A stretch of DNA of 64,000 bases from Paludibaculum fermentans (lineage in GTDB: Bacteria; Acidobacteriota; Terriglobia; Bryobacterales; Bryobacteraceae): the NCBI RefSeq assembly GCF_015277775.1, contig NZ_CP063849.1, forward strand, positions 7,331,501 to 7,395,500. The letters are read 5' to 3'. The notes beneath the pieces were generated by a model. It did not search any database. It saw nothing but the letters and a program-made list of their open reading frames with translations, and was not told the origin of the DNA. Each line of letters starts with the position of its first letter. Position 1 is the stretch's first letter. Positions 9,170-16,344 of this stretch are shown piece by piece. Made by a program: the position numbers and the translations under genes.

Positions 9170-10081
9170 ATGATTGTTCGCGACCACCTTCCGCTGAAGC
9201 GAATCTGGCCGCAAGTATCGCAGCGGCTGCTACTGCTTCTCTTTTTCGACATCTCCATCAGCGTGCTCTACACGTTTGGGGGATTCACGTTTCTGGCGAT
9301 CCCGTCCATTCCCCTGGCTCCGATGGCGGGGGCATTGAGTATCTTTCTGGCGTTCCGCACCAACTCGGCTTATGGCCGCTGGTGGGAGGCGCGCACGTTG
9401 TGGGGTGGGCTGGTGAACAGTTCGCGGACGTTCGCCCGGCAGGTGCTGACGCTGATTGACGGCACGGGTGGCGATATGGCCTGTGTGACGGATCTGCGCA
9501 ATCAACTGGTGCGGCTGCAGATCAGTTTTGTACGTTCGCTGCGCTGCCACCTGCGGCGGCAAAATCCGTTCCCTGAACTTGAACGGCTGTTGCCGGAGGA
9601 GGTCACCAACCGGCTGCGGGCCCATACGAATGTGCCTTCGGCGATTCTGTTGGAATCGGCCTCGGTCCTGCGTAGGGCGAAGGAGGAGGGCCGGTTGGAC
9701 TCCTTCCGCTGGATTGCGCTGGAGAACACACTGACGGAGCTGACGAATATCCTGGGCGGCTGCGAGCGGATCAAGAACACTCCGCTGCCGCGCCAGCACG
9801 ACTACTTTCCGCGCATCCTCGTGATGGCCTTCTGCCTGATGCTGCCGTTTGCGCTGGTGGAGGGGCTGAGGATGCTGACGCCGATTGCCTCGACCCTGAT
9901 CAGCTTCATCCTGGTCGCGCTCGATACGGTGGGGCGCGAGATTGAAGCTCCGTTCGACAACACGGTTCACGACACGCCGATGACGAGCCTGACGAGAACC
10001 ATTGAGATCAACCTGTTTCAACAACTGGGCGAGCGCCGTGTGCCCGCCGAAGTCCACCCGGTGGACGGCTTCGTTTACTAG
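9170..10081 (+). CDS. bestrophin-like (UPF0187) membrane channel
   Basis: A 303-residue predicted pentameric anion or cation channel of the inner membrane. The N-terminal part has two hydrophobic segments (about residues 15-65). The hallmark AFRTNSAYGRWWEARTLWG stretch shared by bacterial bestrophin homologues follows. A second hydrophobic pair lies at about 215-255 (MAFCLMLPFALVEGL), then GREIEAPFD. ATG at 9170 is preferred over GTG at 9155 because GGGG lies 9 nt before it. It is followed 25 bp later by the tandem stress protein, probably in one operon. Confidence 0.85.
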   Translation: MIVRDHLPLKRIWPQVSQRLLLLLFFDISISVLYTFGGFTFLAIPSIPLAPMAGALSIFLAFRTNSAYGRWWEARTLWGGLVNSSRTFARQVLTLIDGTGGDMACVTDLRNQLVRLQISFVRSLRCHLRRQNPFPELERLLPEEVTNRLRAHTNVPSAILLESASVLRRAKEEGRLDSFRWIALENTLTELTNILGGCERIKNTPLPRQHDYFPRILVMAFCLMLPFALVEGLRMLTPIASTLISFILVALDTVGREIEAPFDNTVHDTPMTSLTRTIEINLFQQLGERRVPAEVHPVDGFVY

Positions 10082-10106
10082 ATCAATCGTTATCAGGAGA
10101 AACCCG

Positions 10107-10994
10107 ATGAGGAACCAATTTGGGAGACGTCTGCTCTTTCCCACGAGCTTTTCCGATGCCTGTTTCCGCACGACGCCCGTGCTCTCTGAGTGGATGGACG
10201 ACCCCGAGGCGCGGCTGACGCTGCTGCACGTTTACGACACGAAGAAGAGCAGCCGGCGGGAGATCGAGCGGCAACTGCATTCGTTTTTCGCCGAGGCCGA
10301 CCAGTATGGCCGCTGCGAGCGGATCCTGCTGGCCGGCGATCCGAAGACCCAGATCCTGGAGCATTGCCGGAGGCACCGGTACGACCTGCTGTTCCTGCCG
10401 GCATCGGAGCCGACGGGTTTTCCACGGATCGGGCACCGGTCGTTGCGGGCGAGCCTGCTGCGGGAGGGGCACGTGCCGGTGTGGACGAACTCCGACTTTT
10501 CGCGCAGCGGCGCCAAGCGGCAGTCGCCGAAGAACGTGGCGTATGTGATGACGAACGAGCCGAATTGGAAGGAGCACTGCGTGGAAGCCGCGGCGGCGGC
10601 GGCGCGATGGAATGCGGTGTTCCACGTGATCTATGTCTTCCCGGTGCCCGATGTCGATGACGGGACGCTGGCCGGTGATTTGTTCACTGGCCGGGATGCG
10701 GGTCCGTTGGAGGCGCTGCGGGCGATCGTCTCGCAGCTATCGGTGACCTTCAAGGTTCACACCTCGACGGGCCACGAGCGGTTTGAGGTGCGGCGGCTGC
10801 TGAAGGAAGCCCAGGCCGATCTTGCCTTTATGAGCAGCTCGAAGGCGATGACGCGGGGCCTGTTCGGCCTGCGGATGAGTCCGGTGCTGAACTCCGTGCA
10901 ATGCCAGTTTGTGTGTTTCCCAGACAATCCCAGACCGGAAGTGCTGGAGCAGCCCAGGTTGGTGGACCAGTTGGCCTTGCCGGACGCGGGCTAG
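10107..10994 (+). CDS. tandem universal stress protein (UspA-like)
   Basis: A 295-residue cytoplasmic protein made of two Usp-like Rossmann halves (about 1-130 and 140-295). Each has the strand-helix pattern with LTLLHVYD or VFHVIYVFP near the start and DLLFLPAS or DLAFMSSS near the end. The glycine-rich ATP-binding loop (GxxGx9GS) is not obvious, so nucleotide binding is uncertain. An AGGAGA site at 10095-10100 fixes the ATG at 10107. It is the second gene after the channel. The stop overlaps the convergent aldolase stop by 4 bp. Confidence 0.78.
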   Translation: MRNQFGRRLLFPTSFSDACFRTTPVLSEWMDDPEARLTLLHVYDTKKSSRREIERQLHSFFAEADQYGRCERILLAGDPKTQILEHCRRHRYDLLFLPASEPTGFPRIGHRSLRASLLREGHVPVWTNSDFSRSGAKRQSPKNVAYVMTNEPNWKEHCVEAAAAAARWNAVFHVIYVFPVPDVDDGTLAGDLFTGRDAGPLEALRAIVSQLSVTFKVHTSTGHERFEVRRLLKEAQADLAFMSSSKAMTRGLFGLRMSPVLNSVQCQFVCFPDNPRPEVLEQPRLVDQLALPDAG

Positions 10995-11782
10995 CGTGCA
11001 GGAGACGCTGCGGGGGCGATGGCCGAGTGCGCGGAAGCCAGGGCGGCCTGGGCCGCGCCGGCCAGCAGCGTGTTATCGACCCCCAGGGCGATCATGGTGT
11101 AGCCGTCGCCCAGGGCTTGGCCGATGTTTTGGGGCGTGGGGTGCACCAGGTGCATCCCCGCCGCGATGCCGCGGCTGTTGCAGGACGAGCGGAAGGCGCT
11201 CAAGGCCTGCACCATCTCCGGGCAGTCGAGCTGGCCGGTCTTGCCGAAGGAGCCGCTGAGGTCGAGTGGTCCGATGAAGGCGCCGTCGACGCCCGGCACG
11301 TCGAGAATGCCGTCGAGGGCCTCAATGCCATCGCGATGCTCGATCTGCATCACGATGGCTATTTCCTTGTTCGCCTCCTGAATGTAGGGAGTGAAGTCGA
11401 GGCCGTGCGAGTTGGCGCGGCTGTAGCCATAGCCGCGGCGGCCCAGGGGCGGGTACTTGGCCTGGTCCATGGCGGCGCGCGCCTCGGCCTGGGAGTTCAC
11501 CATGGGGATGATGAGGCCGCCGGCTCCGGCATCGAGGACGCGCTTGATCCAGATGGGGTCGTTGAAGGGCAGGCGGGCGACGGGCACCGCATCGTAGTGC
11601 TCAATGGCACGGAAGAGGCCGGCCGTGGATTCCAGGTCGATGACGCCGTGCTCGAGATCGACGGCGATCCAATCGAAACCCACGCGGCCGAGCACTTCGG
11701 CGATGGCGGGGTGGCCCATCTGGATCCAGGCTCCGAAGGTGGGCGTGCGGTCGAGCAGGGCTTTGCGGAAAGGGTTCTTCAT
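10991..11782 (-). CDS. HpcH/HpaI-family class II aldolase
   Basis: A 263-residue metal-dependent aldolase of the family that cleaves 2-keto-3-deoxy sugar acids or 4-hydroxy-2-oxo acids to pyruvate plus an aldehyde. Visible family marks are VDLEHGVID (catalytic His), VARLPFND (substrate Arg), a metal-binding Glu in MQIEHRDGIEALD, and the Asp in FIGPLDLS. It is the last gene of a three-gene minus-strand operon (dehydrogenase, BNR lipoprotein, aldolase) and overlaps the BNR stop by 4 bp (ATGA). With a sugar-acid-type carrier nearby, the likely job is cleavage of a deoxy-keto acid; the exact substrate is unknown. Confidence 0.88.
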   Translation of the reverse strand: MKNPFRKALLDRTPTFGAWIQMGHPAIAEVLGRVGFDWIAVDLEHGVIDLESTAGLFRAIEHYDAVPVARLPFNDPIWIKRVLDAGAGGLIIPMVNSQAEARAAMDQAKYPPLGRRGYGYSRANSHGLDFTPYIQEANKEIAIVMQIEHRDGIEALDGILDVPGVDGAFIGPLDLSGSFGKTGQLDCPEMVQALSAFRSSCNSRGIAAGMHLVHPTPQNIGQALGDGYTMIALGVDNTLLAGAAQAALASAHSAIAPAASPAR

Positions 11783-13086
11783 GACTTTTTCCCGGGGTCA
11801 CAGGCATCCAGCATGCCGTCGGTGATGTACTTGCCCAGCAGGTAGTGCTTGCGGTCGGGGTACCAGAGATAGCGCTTGCCGCGGGACTCGAAGTAGCTGG
11901 TGTAGGTGGCGATTTCGGTGCGTTTCTCGGTGCCGAGCGGTTCGGCGCGGTTGTCCACCAGGATGCGGGGCTTACCAAAGTGGATGGGCTGGATGGGATG
12001 GTTGGGCAGTTCGCGGCCGACGGTGTACCAGGCGGGCGTGCGGTTCTTCAGCCAGGCTCCGGGCCCCGAGGGGCCGCCATCGTTGTTGAAAAAGACCAGC
12101 AGGAAGCGGCCGTCGCCCACGCGGTAGAGCGGGCAGGGGGCGATGGGGTTCAGGATGGGCTCGCCTTCCGGTTCGTAGCAAAGCGGGCGCGGCGGGCCCC
12201 AGGTGCGTGCGCCGTCGGAGGAGAGCGCGAAGTAGACCTTGCCGGTATAGGTCCGCATGACGCAGAGCATGCGGCCGTCCTTCAGGGCATGCAGTGTCGG
12301 CTCCTGGATGATGCTCTTTTTCGGTTCGGGCTCGGCGTAGAGGCGGATGCCCGGGCCATTGGGGTAAGTGGTGACCTGGAGTTTGGCCGGGTCCTTCTCG
12401 CGCAGGATGTTGTCGAAGGACAGGAAGGCGACTTCGGTGTTGCGGCCCCAGTTGCGGGGATCGGGGTCGGCGGCTTTGCTGGCCCAGCGGGTGAAGCCGG
12501 CGATGACGCGGCCGTCGGCGGCGTAGAGCGGATTCTGGTAGACGATCCAGGTCTCGGGGATTTTGGGGTCGGGGTGGCTGAAGTCGGTGCGGCCGACGGG
12601 ATAGTCGTGGAATTCGCGGCTCCAGGTCTGGCCGCCGTCTTCGGACCATTTGATGCGCAGGGCTCCGGTGTCGGCGGGGCGGACGTCCTGGATCCCGATG
12701 TTTTTGTTGTAGACGCAGTAGACGCGCTTCAGCTTGGGGGCGACGATGGGGAACGCCCAACTGGCTACGCCGACCATGCGCGCTTCGCCGGGTTGGGGGC
12801 CGTCGACCTCGAGGGGGGTGGACCAGGTGCGGCCGTGGTCTGTTGAGCGGCTGCTGACGATGCGGTGGTTGGGCGCGTTCTCGCCGGCGCCCTGGGTCCA
12901 GATGGCGAGGAATGCGCCGTCGGGGAGGGCCACTACCTGGAAGTGCTGATTCGTGTTGTCGGCGCCTCCGGGTTTCTCTGGAATGTAGACCTTGAGGTCA
13001 GGCTTGGAGACGGCCCAGGGCGGATCTTCGGCGCCCTGGAGGCAGGAGGCTAAGGGCAGGGTCAGGAAAGAACGGCGGTGGAGCAT
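11779..13086 (-). CDS. BNR-propeller (sialidase-like) exported protein, probable lipoprotein
   Basis: Predicted six-bladed propeller of about 435 residues with Asp-box repeats (SRSTDHGRTWSTP, WSEDGGQTWS, SSDGARTWGPP). The N-terminus reads MLHRRSFLTLPLASC: a twin-arginine-like start ending in a lipobox, so a Tat lipoprotein is plausible. ATG at 13086 has AGGTGA 5 nt upstream and is preferred over GTG at 13095, which lies inside that ribosome site. Sialidase folds also serve non-sialic substrates, and no sialic-acid catabolic gene is present here, so the named activity is not asserted. It lies between the dehydrogenase and the aldolase in one operon. Confidence 0.8.
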   Translation of the reverse strand: MLHRRSFLTLPLASCLQGAEDPPWAVSKPDLKVYIPEKPGGADNTNQHFQVVALPDGAFLAIWTQGAGENAPNHRIVSSRSTDHGRTWSTPLEVDGPQPGEARMVGVASWAFPIVAPKLKRVYCVYNKNIGIQDVRPADTGALRIKWSEDGGQTWSREFHDYPVGRTDFSHPDPKIPETWIVYQNPLYAADGRVIAGFTRWASKAADPDPRNWGRNTEVAFLSFDNILREKDPAKLQVTTYPNGPGIRLYAEPEPKKSIIQEPTLHALKDGRMLCVMRTYTGKVYFALSSDGARTWGPPRPLCYEPEGEPILNPIAPCPLYRVGDGRFLLVFFNNDGGPSGPGAWLKNRTPAWYTVGRELPNHPIQPIHFGKPRILVDNRAEPLGTEKRTEIATYTSYFESRGKRYLWYPDRKHYLLGKYITDGMLDACDPGKKS

Positions 13087-13095
13087 CGTGGTCAC

Positions 13096-14088
13096 CTAGT
13101 GTTCGCTGCTGTGGCGCGGCAGGGATTGCAGAACTTCGGGATTGAGCAGGTTCATCTGGCCGTAGGCGCCCTGTTCCCCCAGGAGGACGTTGCGGAGCGC
13201 GTGCTGGGCCATGCGGGTGTTGGCGTCGGCGGTGTTGCTGCCGATGTGGGGGGTAAGCACCGTGTTGGGCAGGGTGCGGAGGTCCTTGGCCGGATGGACG
13301 GGGCCGTAGGGCTCGGTTTCAAAGACGTCGAGGGCCGCGCCGCCGATGGCGCCCTGGACGAGCGCGTCGTAGAGGGCGGCTTCGTCCACCACGGCACCAC
13401 GGGCGGTATTGATGAGCCAGGCTCCGGGTGGGAGGAGCGCCAGGCGCTGCTGGTTCATGAAGTGGGCGTTGGCGGCGGTGGCTGGGATGTGGAGACTGAC
13501 AAAGTCGGCTTGGGCGAGGGCGTGGGCGGGGTCGCTGGTGAGTTCGGTGAAGTAGCCTGGCTCGCGCGGCGGGGTGCGTTGGATAACGCCGATGACGCGC
13601 ATGTCGAAGGCGGCGGTGGCGATGCGGGCTACAGCGGAGCCGATGGGGCCGCAACCGATGATGGCGAGGGTTTTGCCACGGAGTTCGCGTCCGCCGACGG
13701 GCGCCCAGGCGCCTTGGGTCATGGCGGCGGCGACTTTGGTGGTGTGGCGGGCGGCCGCGAGGAGCAGGGCGATGGCGTGTTCGGCTACGGATTCGTTCAG
13801 GACACCGGGGGTATTGGTGCAGAGGATGCGGGCTCGAGTGGCCTGGGTTTTGTCGATGCCGTCGTGGCCGACGCCGAAGCGGGCGAGAACGGCTCCGGGC
13901 TGCAACGTCTCATATAAGGAAGAGCGGTAAGGCTGGATGCCGACGATGGCGTGGCGGGCGCCATGTTGCTGGATGGCGGCGCAGAGGTCGGCTTCGGAGG
14001 CGGCGGAGGGGATGCAGGTGACGCCGGAGGCGTGGAAGATATGAGCGCCTTTGGTGAATTCGGGTTCGGAGATAATGATGGTCGGCAC
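13096..14088 (-). CDS. D-isomer-specific 2-hydroxyacid dehydrogenase
   Basis: NAD(P)-dependent interconversion of a 2-hydroxy acid and a 2-keto acid, about 330 residues. The Rossmann motif GCGPIG lies in LAIIGCGPIGSAV, and the catalytic Arg-Glu-His set appears as ARGAVVDE, DVFETEPYG and LTPHIGSNT. GTG at 14088 is chosen over TTG at 14112. The protein then starts at the conserved strand (PTIIISEP), and the sequence before it is a promoter plus operator. That leaves only about 6 nt of leader, so the mRNA may be leaderless. It is the first gene of the operon running to 10991 and is divergent from the GntR gene. Confidence 0.87.
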   Translation of the reverse strand: MPTIIISEPEFTKGAHIFHASGVTCIPSAASEADLCAAIQQHGARHAIVGIQPYRSSLYETLQPGAVLARFGVGHDGIDKTQATRARILCTNTPGVLNESVAEHAIALLLAAARHTTKVAAAMTQGAWAPVGGRELRGKTLAIIGCGPIGSAVARIATAAFDMRVIGVIQRTPPREPGYFTELTSDPAHALAQADFVSLHIPATAANAHFMNQQRLALLPPGAWLINTARGAVVDEAALYDALVQGAIGGAALDVFETEPYGPVHPAKDLRTLPNTVLTPHIGSNTADANTRMAQHALRNVLLGEQGAYGQMNLLNPEVLQSLPRHSSEH

Positions 14089-14091
14089 TAT

Positions 14092-14101
14092 TGAGATATC
14101 A
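14092..14101 (-). promoter_or_regulatory. operator copy 1 (TGAGATATCA) at the dehydrogenase promoter
   Basis: An exact copy of the motif repeated four times in this locus. It begins at the last base of the -10 box of the minus-strand promoter and covers the expected transcription start, a position suited to repression. The extended dyad is TTGA-GATA-TCAGAA. Its binding by the adjacent GntR protein is inferred. Confidence 0.7.
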
Positions 14102-14129
14102 GAATACTTCAATAACTAACCGAAGACAA
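14101..14129 (-). promoter_or_regulatory. promoter of the dehydrogenase/BNR/aldolase operon
   Basis: Read on the minus strand: TTGTCT (14129-14124), a 17-bp spacer, then TATTCT (14106-14101), each box matching four of six consensus bases. The start point should fall near 14094, inside operator copy 1 and only about 6 nt before the GTG at 14088. Confidence 0.55.
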
Positions 14130-14148
14130 GCGCGTATTTTATGTTTTC

Positions 14149-14158
14149 TGATATCTCA
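14149..14158 (+). promoter_or_regulatory. operator copy 2 (TGATATCTCA) upstream of the GntR gene
   Basis: An exact inverted copy of operator 1, 57 bp away centre to centre. A possible -10 box TATGTT lies 3 bp upstream (14140-14145), the same geometry as at operator 4; no convincing -35 was seen. The position predicts autoregulation of the GntR-MFS operon. Confidence 0.68.
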
Positions 14159-14208
14159 CTAGCTTGCCCATGGCACGGATCGGGCGTAAACTGGCTGCTG
14201 GTGATTCC

Positions 14209-14982
14209 ATGAACTCCTTTGCCGGTAATCTGACCGAGCAGGTCTACACGACGATCCGCAACCGTATCCTGCGTGGGGAGCTGCGGTTTGGGACGGGGCT
14301 TTCGCGCCGTGTCCTGGCCGAAGAGCTCGGTGTGAGCATTGTTCCCGTGGGGGATGCGCTGCAGCGCCTGGAGAGCGACGGGCTGGTGGAGAGCCGGCCG
14401 CGGGTGGGTACGCGGGTGCGGATCCCGACGGCGCGGTCCATCCGCGGGCACTACATTCTGCGGGAGGCGTTGGAGACGCAGGCGGCCCGGATCTTCGCGG
14501 AAAAGGCGAGTCCGGAGGAGCGGGACGAGATCCAGCGCATGGCGCACCAACTGGATGCGCTGCATGTTTTGCAGATTCCGGAGGACGACTCAGGCCGGGA
14601 CCGGCTGTTTGAAATCCACCGCTTCCACATGCGCTTCCACATGCGGATTGCCGAGTGCACGGGCTGTGACGAACTGTGCCAGGCCGTTGAAAAGAATCAG
14701 GTTCTGATCTTCAACTGGCTGTATGACACCGCTTTGGGGAATCAGCCGCCGCCGGCGGCGTGGCACTCGCAACTGGCGGAGGTGCTGGTCTCCGGCGGGC
14801 CGGAGCAGGCGGATGCGGCGATGCGGCGGCATACGCGGTACCGGATGGAGGAAGTGCTGGCCCAGATGGAGCCGTACTTCGGGTGGAACGAGTCGCATGT
14901 GCAGACGTTCTCGAAGCGGTCGCGCCGGCATGGGCAACCGCAGGCCGCGGCGGCTCCGGCTGCACCTGAAGGTGCGGAATGA
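14209..14982 (+). CDS. GntR-family (FadR/FCD subfamily) transcriptional regulator
   Basis: A 257-residue ligand-responsive DNA-binding protein. The winged helix is at about residues 5-70 (TEQVYTTIRNRILRGEL, LAEELGVS, RLESDGLVESRPRVGT). The all-helical FCD ligand domain (about 78-230) shows LREALETQAARIFAEKAS and an HRFHMRFHMRIAE stretch with metal-ligand-like histidines. ATG at 14209 has GGTGA 4 nt upstream; ATG at 14170 and TTG at 14164 are in-frame alternatives without a good ribosome site. The carrier gene overlaps its stop by 4 bp. Four TGAGATATCA sites around it make it the obvious regulator of the whole locus. The Pro/Ala-rich tail is probably disordered. Confidence 0.9.
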   Translation: MNSFAGNLTEQVYTTIRNRILRGELRFGTGLSRRVLAEELGVSIVPVGDALQRLESDGLVESRPRVGTRVRIPTARSIRGHYILREALETQAARIFAEKASPEERDEIQRMAHQLDALHVLQIPEDDSGRDRLFEIHRFHMRFHMRIAECTGCDELCQAVEKNQVLIFNWLYDTALGNQPPPAAWHSQLAEVLVSGGPEQADAAMRRHTRYRMEEVLAQMEPYFGWNESHVQTFSKRSRRHGQPQAAAAPAAPEGAE

Positions 14983-16259
14983 TGGGCTTGGGGGCGTCGT
15001 CAGCCGGCGGGGTGCAGACGAAGGTCCGGTTCCGGGTGCTGGCCATGCTCGTTCTGCTGGCAGGCATTACGTACCTGGACCGGGTTTGTATTTCGGTGAC
15101 GGCTCCGCGGATGAGCGCGGATCTGGGGTTGAGCCGGATGCAGATGAGCTTCGTGTTCGGAGCGTTCACCCTCGCCTATGCCATCTTTGAGATTCCGACG
15201 GGGCTGTGGGGCGACAAGGTGGGAACGCGCCGGGTTCTGACGCGAATCGTGACCTGGTGGTCGTCCTTCACGATGCTGACGGCCGGGGTGTTTAGCTTCC
15301 CGTCGCTGCTGGGGACGCGGTTTCTGTTCGGCGCCGGCGAGGCCGGGGCGTGGCCGAACGTGGCGCGGACGCTGTCGCGCTGGTTCCCGCAACGGGAGCG
15401 CGGGACGGCGCAGGGTATCTTCTTTATGGGCGCGCACCTGGGCGGGGGTGTGACTCCGCTGCTGGTGACGGCCCTGCTGGTCCACTTCCACTGGCGGGCG
15501 CTGTTCCTGATCTTTGGCTCGATTGGGTTCCTTTGGGCGATTGCGTGGCGGTACTGGTTCCGGGACGAGCCGCATGAGCACTCCGCGGTGAGTCCGGGGG
15601 AGTGCGAGTACATTGAGACGGGCCGGGCGATCTCGGCGGGTCACTCGCTGGAGCGGGGCGGCTGGAAGCGGCTGCTGTTGAATCCAAGCGTGTTAGCGCT
15701 GTGCGCGATGTACTTCACACAGACGTACGGGTTCACGTTCTATGTGACCTGGCTGCCGACCTATCTGGAATCGTCGCGCGGTTTTTCGGCCGGGCTGTTG
15801 GGGATCTTTGCGGGACTGCCGCTGACCTTGAGTGTGCTGGCGGATCTGTTTGGCGGAATTACCACGGACCGGTTGACGGCGAAGTTGGGGCTCCGTGTGG
15901 GGCGGGCGGCGGTGGGTGGAGTGTCGCTGGCTTGTGCCGGCATGTTTCTGATTGCGGGGACGATGGCTCCGAATCCGCTGGTGGGGGCGACGTTCATTGC
16001 GCTGGCGGCGGCATCGTCGAACTTCCTGCTGGGTGCGAGTTGGGGCGCGGCGGTGGACATTGGGGGTCCGCACGCGGGGATGGTGTCGGCGGCGATGAAC
16101 ACCTCCGGCCAGATTGGCGGGTTTTTGAGCCCGATCATCCTGGCGTACGGGGTGGATCATTACGGCAGTTGGATGGGTCCGCTGTACCTGACAGGGGCGC
16201 TTTACCTGGCGGGAGCGGTGTGTTGGGTGTGGGTGGATGCGTCCCGTCCGATTGATTGA
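14979..16259 (+). CDS. MFS transporter, anion:cation symporter (sugar acid/hexuronate-like)
   Basis: A 426-residue inner-membrane carrier with about 12 membrane segments. Marks of the anion:cation symporter family (hexuronate, glucarate and galactonate carriers) are ITYLDRVCISVTAPRM in segment 1, GLWGDKVGTRRVLTR between segments 2 and 3, and GAGEAGAWPNVARTLSRWFP in segment 4. The ATGA overlap with the GntR stop shows one operon. Its job would be inner-membrane import of the acid released by the locus's exported enzymes. The substrate class is family-based; the exact one is open. Confidence 0.88.
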   Translation: MMGLGASSAGGVQTKVRFRVLAMLVLLAGITYLDRVCISVTAPRMSADLGLSRMQMSFVFGAFTLAYAIFEIPTGLWGDKVGTRRVLTRIVTWWSSFTMLTAGVFSFPSLLGTRFLFGAGEAGAWPNVARTLSRWFPQRERGTAQGIFFMGAHLGGGVTPLLVTALLVHFHWRALFLIFGSIGFLWAIAWRYWFRDEPHEHSAVSPGECEYIETGRAISAGHSLERGGWKRLLLNPSVLALCAMYFTQTYGFTFYVTWLPTYLESSRGFSAGLLGIFAGLPLTLSVLADLFGGITTDRLTAKLGLRVGRAAVGGVSLACAGMFLIAGTMAPNPLVGATFIALAAASSNFLLGASWGAAVDIGGPHAGMVSAAMNTSGQIGGFLSPIILAYGVDHYGSWMGPLYLTGALYLAGAVCWVWVDASRPID

Positions 16260-16266
16260 TGTTTTC

Positions 16267-16276
16267 TGAGATATCA
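16267..16276 (+). promoter_or_regulatory. operator copy 3 (TGAGATATCA) upstream of receptor 2
   Basis: An exact copy of the locus motif, ending 3 bp before the -35 box of the receptor promoter and 8 bp after the MFS stop codon. With operator 4 it brackets the promoter, with centres 44 bp apart (about four helical turns). That spacing would allow looping or cooperative binding. Confidence 0.7.
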
Positions 16277-16279
16277 CAA

Positions 16280-16308
16280 TTGACAGAGACCAATTCCGGT
16301 GATAGAGT
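16280..16308 (+). promoter_or_regulatory. promoter of receptor 2 and the BNR-LamG gene
   Basis: A perfect TTGACA (16280-16285), a 17-bp spacer and TAGAGT (16303-16308). It lies between operators 3 and 4. The expected start point falls inside operator 4, giving a leader of about 30 nt to the ATG at 16345. Confidence 0.65.
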
Positions 16309-16310
16309 TC

Positions 16311-16320
16311 TGATATCTCA
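16311..16320 (+). promoter_or_regulatory. operator copy 4 (TGATATCTCA) at the receptor 2 start point
   Basis: The fourth exact copy. In context it reads as an imperfect dyad, TCTGA-n4-TCAGA. It begins 2 bp after the -10 box, the same placement as operator 1 at the divergent dehydrogenase promoter. Confidence 0.7.
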
Positions 16321-16344
16321 GAGTTGTAACCGGAAAGGGTCTCC

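Noticed and set aside
14089-14112. TTG start extending the dehydrogenase by 8 codons
   Set aside because: These codons are the -10 box and operator; the conserved protein begins at GTG 14088.
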